A stretch of DNA of 26,230 nt, from positions 1 through 26,230 of the forward strand of contig NZ_JBHUGH010000033.1 in the NCBI RefSeq assembly GCF_042681825.1. Direction: 5' to 3'. This stretch comes from Halodurantibacterium flavum. GTDB lineage: Bacteria; Pseudomonadota; Alphaproteobacteria; Rhodobacterales; Rhodobacteraceae. The notes beneath the pieces were generated by a model. That model saw only the letters and a list, made by a program, of their open reading frames with translations, had not been told where the DNA came from and did no database searches. The translations under genes and the position numbers were made by a program. Each line of letters opens with the position of its first letter. Positions within the stretch are counted from its first letter, which is position 1. Shown here piece by piece: positions 21,666 through 26,230 of the stretch.

Positions 21666-23015
21666 ATGGGTGGAACCGGCGTCATCGACAACTTTCTGGG
21701 CATTTTCACCAGCTACATCGACAGCGGGTTTGGGCTGCTCGGGGGTGAGGTGGCCTTCATCGCCACCACGCTGATCGTCATCGACGTGACGCTGGCGGCC
21801 CTGTTCTGGGCCTGGGGCGCCGATGACGACATCATTGCCCGATTGGTGAAGAAGACGCTCTTTGTCGGGGTCTTCGCCTATATCATCTCCAACTGGAACA
21901 ACCTCGCCCGCATCATCTTCGAGAGCTTCGCGGGCCTTGGTCTGATGGCCTCGGGCACCGGGTTTTCCGCCGCCGATCTCCTGCGCCCCGGCCGCGTCGC
22001 CCAGACCGGGCTCGAGGCCGGACGGCCGCTGCTCGAAAGCATCTCCGATCTGATGGGCTGGGTCGCGGTCTTCGAGAACCTCGTCCAGATCCTCTGCCTG
22101 TTCTTCGCCTGGGTGCTGGTGATCCTTGCCTTCTTCATCCTCGCGGTGCAGCTCTTCGTCACCCTGATCGAGTTCAAGCTCACGACCCTCGCGGGCTTCG
22201 TGCTGATCCCCTTCGGCCTCTTCGGCAAGACCGCCTTCATGGCCGAGCGCGTGCTGGGCAACGTCATCTCGTCCGGCATCAAGGTTCTGGTCCTCGCCGT
22301 GATCATCGGCATCGGATCGACGCTCTTCGGCCAGTTCACCGCAGGTTTCGGCGGCGTGACGCCGACCATCGATGACGCCATGGCGATTGTTCTGGCCGCC
22401 CTGTCTCTGCTGGGCCTCGGTATCTTCGGCCCCGGCATCGCTTCGGGTCTGGTGTCCGGCGGGCCCCAACTCAGCGCGGGGGCGGCCATAGGCACCGGCC
22501 TTGCCGTTGGTGGCGCTGCGATCGGGGCCGGAGGGGCGACCATGCTCGCAGCACGCGGAGCCGGATCAGTACTCTCCGGAGGCGCCGCCGTCGCACGCGG
22601 CGGTGCCACCGCCGCGGGTGCTGCCTCGAGCGCCTACACGCTCGGCTCGATGGGTGGAGGTGGTCTCTCCGGCGGGATGGCTGGTGTGGCGCGCGCCGGG
22701 GCCGCTGCCACGGCATCACCGCTCAAGAAGGCGTCTTCTCGCGCGGCTGGCGGGATCCAGTCCAGCTACGCCGAGGGCGTAAAGGGCGGTGTTGCGGCGA
22801 CGGGCGGAACCACCTCGATGGGCACGGTCGGCGGAGCGACACCCGAGCCTTCTTCCAGCCTGTCCGCCTCCGATGGCCTGCCAGCCTGGGCGAAGCGCAT
22901 GCGCCATAACCAGGCCGTGAGCCATGGTGTGCGCGCTGCCGCCCATGCCGTCCGGTCGGGTGACAGCCACGGCTCGGGCTCCTCCGTCAATCTCTCCGAA
23001 AGGGATCGCTCATGA
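21666..23015 (+). CDS. trbL: TrbL, VirB6-like polytopic membrane protein
   Basis: A 449-residue inner-membrane component of the channel. Residues 1-270 hold about six hydrophobic helices (VAFIATTLIVIDVTLAALFW; LFFAWVLVILAFFILAVQLF; AIVLAALSLLGLGIFGPGIA) and the conserved FELKL-type segment LIEFKLTTLAGFVLIPFG. The C-terminal 180 residues are a Gly/Ala/Ser-rich, low-complexity tail ending in a polar stretch, usual for TrbL. VirB6-type proteins contact the DNA during translocation. The start lies three bases after the trbK-alt stop. Confidence 0.95.
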   Translation: MGGTGVIDNFLGIFTSYIDSGFGLLGGEVAFIATTLIVIDVTLAALFWAWGADDDIIARLVKKTLFVGVFAYIISNWNNLARIIFESFAGLGLMASGTGFSAADLLRPGRVAQTGLEAGRPLLESISDLMGWVAVFENLVQILCLFFAWVLVILAFFILAVQLFVTLIEFKLTTLAGFVLIPFGLFGKTAFMAERVLGNVISSGIKVLVLAVIIGIGSTLFGQFTAGFGGVTPTIDDAMAIVLAALSLLGLGIFGPGIASGLVSGGPQLSAGAAIGTGLAVGGAAIGAGGATMLAARGAGSVLSGGAAVARGGATAAGAASSAYTLGSMGGGGLSGGMAGVARAGAAATASPLKKASSRAAGGIQSSYAEGVKGGVAATGGTTSMGTVGGATPEPSSSLSASDGLPAWAKRMRHNQAVSHGVRAAAHAVRSGDSHGSGSSVNLSERDRS

Positions 23016-23701
23016 ACCTCTTCAGGCGTTCCGCCACGCATTATGGCAAGACGCATCAACCAGAAACGCCTTACCAGAGGGCAGCGCAGGTCTGGGACGA
23101 GCGTATCGGCTCCGCCCGCGTTCAGGCCCGCAACTGGCGCTACATGGCCTTCGGCAGCCTGATCCTCGCGGCGGGATTTGCCGGCGCCCTGGTCTGGCAA
23201 TCCGCGCGTGGCACCGTCGTGCCCTGGGTCGTTCAGGTCGACGCGCTCGGCGAGGCCCAGGCTGTCGCTCCGGCCTCCGCCGATTACGAGCCGACCGATC
23301 CGCAGATCGCATTCCATTTGGGTCGTTTCATCGAACAGGTCCGGTCGATCCCCGCCGATCCGATTATCGTGCGGCAGAACTGGTTGCGCGCCTATGAGTT
23401 CACTACGGATCGTGGGGCGGCCGCGCTGAACGACTATGCCCGCGCCAACGACCCGTTCACCCGCGTCGGCCGTCAACAGATCGCCGTCGAGGTGTCCTCC
23501 GTCATCCGGGCTTCGCCGGGATCGTTCCGCGTCGCCTGGACTGAACGCCACTACGAGAACGGCCAGCTTTCTACGACCGAGCGCTGGACCGCGATCCTGA
23601 CCGTCGTGATCCAGACTCCGCGCAGCGCCGAGCGCCTGCGCGCCAACCCCCTCGGAATCTATGTCAATGCGATCTCCTGGTCGCGGGAGATGAGCCAATG
23701 A
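23012..23701 (+). CDS. trbF: TrbF, VirB8-like protein
   Basis: A 229-residue bitopic inner-membrane protein overlapping trbL by ATGA. A cytosolic N-terminus (TPYQRAAQVWDERIGSARVQ) is followed by one membrane helix (45-63, AFGSLILAAGFAGALVWQS). The periplasmic VirB8/NTF2-like domain has VVPWVVQVDALGEAQAV, HLGRFIEQVRSIPADP and the WTAILTVVIQTP strand near the end. It serves as an assembly platform linking inner and outer parts of the channel. Intact. Confidence 0.95.
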   Translation: MNLFRRSATHYGKTHQPETPYQRAAQVWDERIGSARVQARNWRYMAFGSLILAAGFAGALVWQSARGTVVPWVVQVDALGEAQAVAPASADYEPTDPQIAFHLGRFIEQVRSIPADPIIVRQNWLRAYEFTTDRGAAALNDYARANDPFTRVGRQQIAVEVSSVIRASPGSFRVAWTERHYENGQLSTTERWTAILTVVIQTPRSAERLRANPLGIYVNAISWSREMSQ

Positions 23702-24726
23702 CTGAACTGCATCTTCATGCAAACAGGTCTCCGGGTGTCAATAAGCCCACCTTGGTGGCCTTGCTGCTATCCGCGTCCGTGCTGGCGGGGTGCGCCAGAA
23801 ACCCGGTGCCGGAATTCAGCTACGACGAGTCCGTGCCACCGCTGCCCACTCCGCCCGCCTCGGCTGCCGAGGAACGTCCTCGTCCCTTGCACACGCCGCC
23901 GGTCTGGACAGTGGCGCATGGCGGAGCGGCGGCGGGCACGCCGACCGGACGTATCGAAAACGCCAATGCCGCCGCCCGGGTCGAACCGCGCCGCGAGGGC
24001 TATTACAATGCGATCCAGATCTATCCCTGGTCGGAAGGCGCGCTCTATCAGGTCTACGCCGCTCCCGGTCAGATCACCAACATCGCACTCGAGCCGGGCG
24101 AACGTCTGACCGGCGCAGGCCCGATTGCCGCGGGGGATACCACGCGCTGGATCATCGGCGACACGGAGAGCGGGGCCGGATCCACCGCCCGCGTCCACAT
24201 CCTCGTCAAACCGACGCGGGACGACATCTCGACCAATCTGGTGATCAGCACTGACAGGCGGGTTTATACGATCGAGCTGCGTGCCCGCGAGGCGCTCTAC
24301 ATGCCGTCGGTCGCCTGGGCCTATCCGGCAGCGCCCCGTGGTGGGCGACAGGCTGTGGCAACCGCGCCGACCATCCCGGCGCCGTCGGCCCGCAATCATC
24401 GGTACGGCTTGCAGATCCAGGGGGAAAGCCCGCCCTGGCGCCCGGTTTCGGTCTTCGACGACGGCCGTCGCGTCTATGTCGTCTTCCCGGCTGGTATCGC
24501 CCAGGGCGAGATGCCGCCGCTCTTCGTGCTCGGTGCCGATGGAGAACCGCAGATCGTCAACAGCCGTATCCATCAGAACGTGCTGATCGTGGATCGCCTC
24601 TTCGGCGCCGCCGAGCTTCGGCTGGGAGCAGGAGACCGCCAGCAGGTGGTCCGGATCGTGCGCATGGAGGAGCGCGAGGCGGATGCGCGGACGGAGGGGG
24701 ATGCGCGAAGGGGAGGGGCGTCATGA
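23698..24726 (+). CDS. trbG: TrbG, VirB9-like outer channel lipoprotein
   Basis: A 342-residue protein with a lipoprotein signal: hydrophobic segment 18-30, then LAGC with lipid Cys32. After a Pro-rich spacer, the VirB9/CagX domain begins at about 100 (YYNAIQIYPWSEGALYQVYA). It shows GDTTRWIIGDTESGAG, DISTNLVISTDRRVYTIEL and, near the end, FPAGIAQGEMPPLFVLG with VIVDRLFGAAELRLG. With TrbI it forms the periplasmic and outer-membrane core ring. Overlaps trbF and trbI by ATGA. Confidence 0.95.
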   Translation: MTELHLHANRSPGVNKPTLVALLLSASVLAGCARNPVPEFSYDESVPPLPTPPASAAEERPRPLHTPPVWTVAHGGAAAGTPTGRIENANAAARVEPRREGYYNAIQIYPWSEGALYQVYAAPGQITNIALEPGERLTGAGPIAAGDTTRWIIGDTESGAGSTARVHILVKPTRDDISTNLVISTDRRVYTIELRAREALYMPSVAWAYPAAPRGGRQAVATAPTIPAPSARNHRYGLQIQGESPPWRPVSVFDDGRRVYVVFPAGIAQGEMPPLFVLGADGEPQIVNSRIHQNVLIVDRLFGAAELRLGAGDRQQVVRIVRMEEREADARTEGDARRGGAS

Positions 24727-25844
24727 GTGACACCGATCCTGCGACTCCGATGCGTCTGCGCGCCGATCCGCCGCGCGTGACCCGGCTGTCGCGCAAGGTT
24801 CTGGCCGGTGTCGGAGCGGTCGCGCTGTTGGGTATCGGGGGTGCGCTGATCTATGCGCTCCAGACCCGTGAGGCAGGGTCGGGAGGTGGAGAACTCTACT
24901 CCATCGACAATCGACCGGCAGCGGACGGCCTGGAAGGGCTGCCGTCCGACTATACCGGACCGGTTCTGGGACCTGCACTGCCCGGTGACCTCGGGCGGCC
25001 GATCCTCGACGCGCAGGAGCGGGGAGTGCCCGTAGGCCCTCCGCCGATTGTGGGCCCGACCGTCGATCCGGACGCGGAGCAGCGCAGGGCAGAGGAGGAA
25101 GCCGCGCGTCTGAGCGGGGTCTTCGTTCAGACCGCGTCTGGCAGGGCGACGACGGCCGGGGTCGGCGTGAACCTTCCGGGCCTGGGTAGCACCGAACAAC
25201 CCGAGGGCAGCCGGCATACGGGTTTCCTCAACGGTCCGGTGGACCGGCAAACCGTCGCATCGGATCGCATTCAGCCGCCAGCCTCGCCGTACATCCTTCA
25301 GGCGGGAGCGGTGATACCCGCCGCGCTCATCACTGGCATTCGCTCCGATCTCCCGGGCCAGATCACCGCGCAGGTCACCGAGAATGTCTATGACAGCCCG
25401 ACCGGATCGCTGCTGTTGATCCCGCAGGGAACCCGCATCATCGGCCAATACGATGACGGTGTGACGTTCGGCCAACGCCGCGTTCTGCTGGTCTGGAACC
25501 GCCTGATCCTGCCCGGCGGTCAATCCATTGTTCTCGAACGTCTGCCAGGCGCGGATGCGAGCGGCTATGCCGGCCTCGAAGATGGCGTCGACTATCATTG
25601 GTGGGAGCTGATGCGCGCGGCGGGTCTGTCCACGCTGCTCGCGATCGGCGCGGACCTCGCCACCGATGACGAAGACCGCCTGGTCCAGGCGATCCGCGAT
25701 GGGGCCGTGGACACGATCAAACAGGCCGGCCAGCAGATCGTCCAGCGTCAGTTGCAGGTCGCGCCGACGCTGACCATCCGTCCGGGGTTCCCGGTCAGGA
25801 TCATCGTCACCCGCGATCTGGTATTCGAGCCCGCAGGAGGTTGA
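24723..25844 (+). CDS. trbI: TrbI, VirB10-like core channel protein
   Basis: A 373-residue protein spanning the envelope. A short cytosolic N-terminus is followed by one membrane helix (about 25-43, LAGVGAVALLGIGGALIYAL). Next is a flexible Pro/Gly-rich stretch, then the TrbI domain (about 190-370). Typical motifs are LQAGAVIPAALITGIRSDLP, QITAQVTENVYDSPTGSLLL, IPQGTRIIGQYDDGVTFGQ and RPGFPVRIIVTRDLV. It transmits energy from the inner-membrane ATPases to the outer core. Complete. Confidence 0.96.
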   Translation: MSDTDPATPMRLRADPPRVTRLSRKVLAGVGAVALLGIGGALIYALQTREAGSGGGELYSIDNRPAADGLEGLPSDYTGPVLGPALPGDLGRPILDAQERGVPVGPPPIVGPTVDPDAEQRRAEEEAARLSGVFVQTASGRATTAGVGVNLPGLGSTEQPEGSRHTGFLNGPVDRQTVASDRIQPPASPYILQAGAVIPAALITGIRSDLPGQITAQVTENVYDSPTGSLLLIPQGTRIIGQYDDGVTFGQRRVLLVWNRLILPGGQSIVLERLPGADASGYAGLEDGVDYHWWELMRAAGLSTLLAIGADLATDDEDRLVQAIRDGAVDTIKQAGQQIVQRQLQVAPTLTIRPGFPVRIIVTRDLVFEPAGG

Positions 25845-25846
25845 TC

Positions 25847-26086
25847 ATGTCGAAACTGAAGCTTGGGCCGTTGCCCGATGACAAGCCGGTGAAGGTGACA
25901 GTGGAATTGCCCGCGTCTGTTCATCGCGATCTTGTCGCCTATGCAGAGGTGCTGGGGCGAGAGATAGGCCAGCCTGTTGCCGATCCTGTCCGGCTGATCG
26001 TGCCGATGTTGGAGCGGTTCATGGCGACCGATCGGGGGTTTGCGAAGGCGCGGAGAGCAAGGCAGAGTTCGAAGTCGACAACGTGA
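25847..26086 (+). CDS. DUF2274 family protein
   Basis: A 79-residue protein, ATG 25847 with AGGAGG six bases upstream; TTG 25841 is a weaker choice. SKLKLGPLPDDKPVKVTVEL, HRDLVAYAEVLGRE and PVRLIVPMLERFMATDRGF identify DUF2274, which regularly ends trb operons of this element class. The strand-helix-helix order (KVTVELPASVHRDLVAYAEV) suggests a ribbon-helix-helix DNA-binding fold, perhaps a local regulator. Function is unknown. An insertion sequence begins about 20 bases after its stop. Confidence 0.88.
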   Translation: MSKLKLGPLPDDKPVKVTVELPASVHRDLVAYAEVLGREIGQPVADPVRLIVPMLERFMATDRGFAKARRARQSSKSTT

Positions 26087-26106
26087 AGTTTTTGGCCGCG
26101 TTCCTA

Positions 26107-26230
26107 GGGTCAGGACCCATTGATTGGCTTGATGTCGCCGCCCCTGCGTGATTCAAGCGCTCCGCGCTGACGGGGGGCATGATGAGCAATCTTTTCTGGC
26201 TGACGGACGAGCAGATGGAGCGGCTGAAGC
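26107..26230 (+). mobile_element. IS5-family (IS427-like) insertion sequence, left end, cut by the window
   Basis: GGGTCAGGACCCATTGATTGG begins at 26107 and looks like the terminal repeat of IS427-group IS5 elements. The preceding bases give CCTAG across the junction; that group inserts at CTAG and duplicates TA. A transposase start follows at 26179. The right end is outside the window, so the inverted repeat and duplication cannot be confirmed. Confidence 0.7.
26179..26230 (+). CDS. IS5-family transposase, partial N-terminus
   Basis: ATG 26179 (or 26182), after a GGGGGG stretch, opens MMSNLFWLTDEQMERLK, the familiar start of IS5/IS427-type DDE transposases of Rhodobacterales and rhizobia. 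Only 17 codons are within the window. No catalytic residue is visible, and completeness is unknown. Confidence 0.8.
   Translation, partial: MMSNLFWLTDEQMERLK

Overview
The window is a GC-rich alphaproteobacterial stretch, probably Rhodobacterales (Paracoccus/Rhodobacter/Roseobacter-like) judging from the insertion-sequence types and protein flavour. It is the conserved backbone of an integrative and conjugative element, or a close plasmid relative, of the class carrying RdfS, RPA-type Rep, ParA, TraF, a DUF3363 relaxase, TraG and trbBCDEJLFGI. No integrase or att site lies inside the window, so the integrated state is inferred from the excisionase-like gene.

Left part (1-2090), control of excision. 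A small XRE regulator is followed by a stand-alone DUF2285-like protein (QseM type). Next is a DUF6499-DUF2285 activator split over two reading frames (FseA type), then a MerR/AlpA-like excisionase (RdfS type). This matches the quorum-sensing-controlled excision circuit described for ICEMlSym(R7A), in which FseA is made by +1 ribosomal frameshifting and QseM is its antiactivator. The split gene here has a TTT-CCC-G site that gives a full-length product by a +1 slip with no residue lost or gained. Several strong palindromes lie between these genes.

2110-10855, maintenance and DNA processing. The order is RPA-family replication initiator, ParA, a small partition-like protein, DUF2840, a TraF-type S26 peptidase, DUF736, a lytic transglycosylase, the relaxase, the TraG coupling protein and a CopG-like protein. 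Neighbouring genes mostly overlap by ATGA. Two non-coding signals stand out. One is an iteron plus AT-rich repeat cluster inside the rep gene (candidate oriV). The other is an IncP-like nic sequence followed by four copies of a 13-bp dyad just before the relaxase gene (candidate oriT and operator).

10856-16452, accessory insertion between the copG-like gene and trbB. It holds an IS5-type transposase fragment and a frameshifted IS110-family element. It also has an envelope thiol-redox cluster on the minus strand: thioredoxin-like protein, TlpA with a membrane domain, and an L,D-transpeptidase lipoprotein broken by an amber codon. A divergent DsbA-like gene, a DUF6691/YeeE-like gene that has lost its N-terminal half, and an IS110 remnant complete it.

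16453-26086, the type IV secretion operon trbB-C-D-E-J-K-L-F-G-I plus a DUF2274 gene. All reading frames are open and most junctions are translationally coupled. At 26107 an IS5-family (IS427-like) element begins at a CTAG target and runs off the window.
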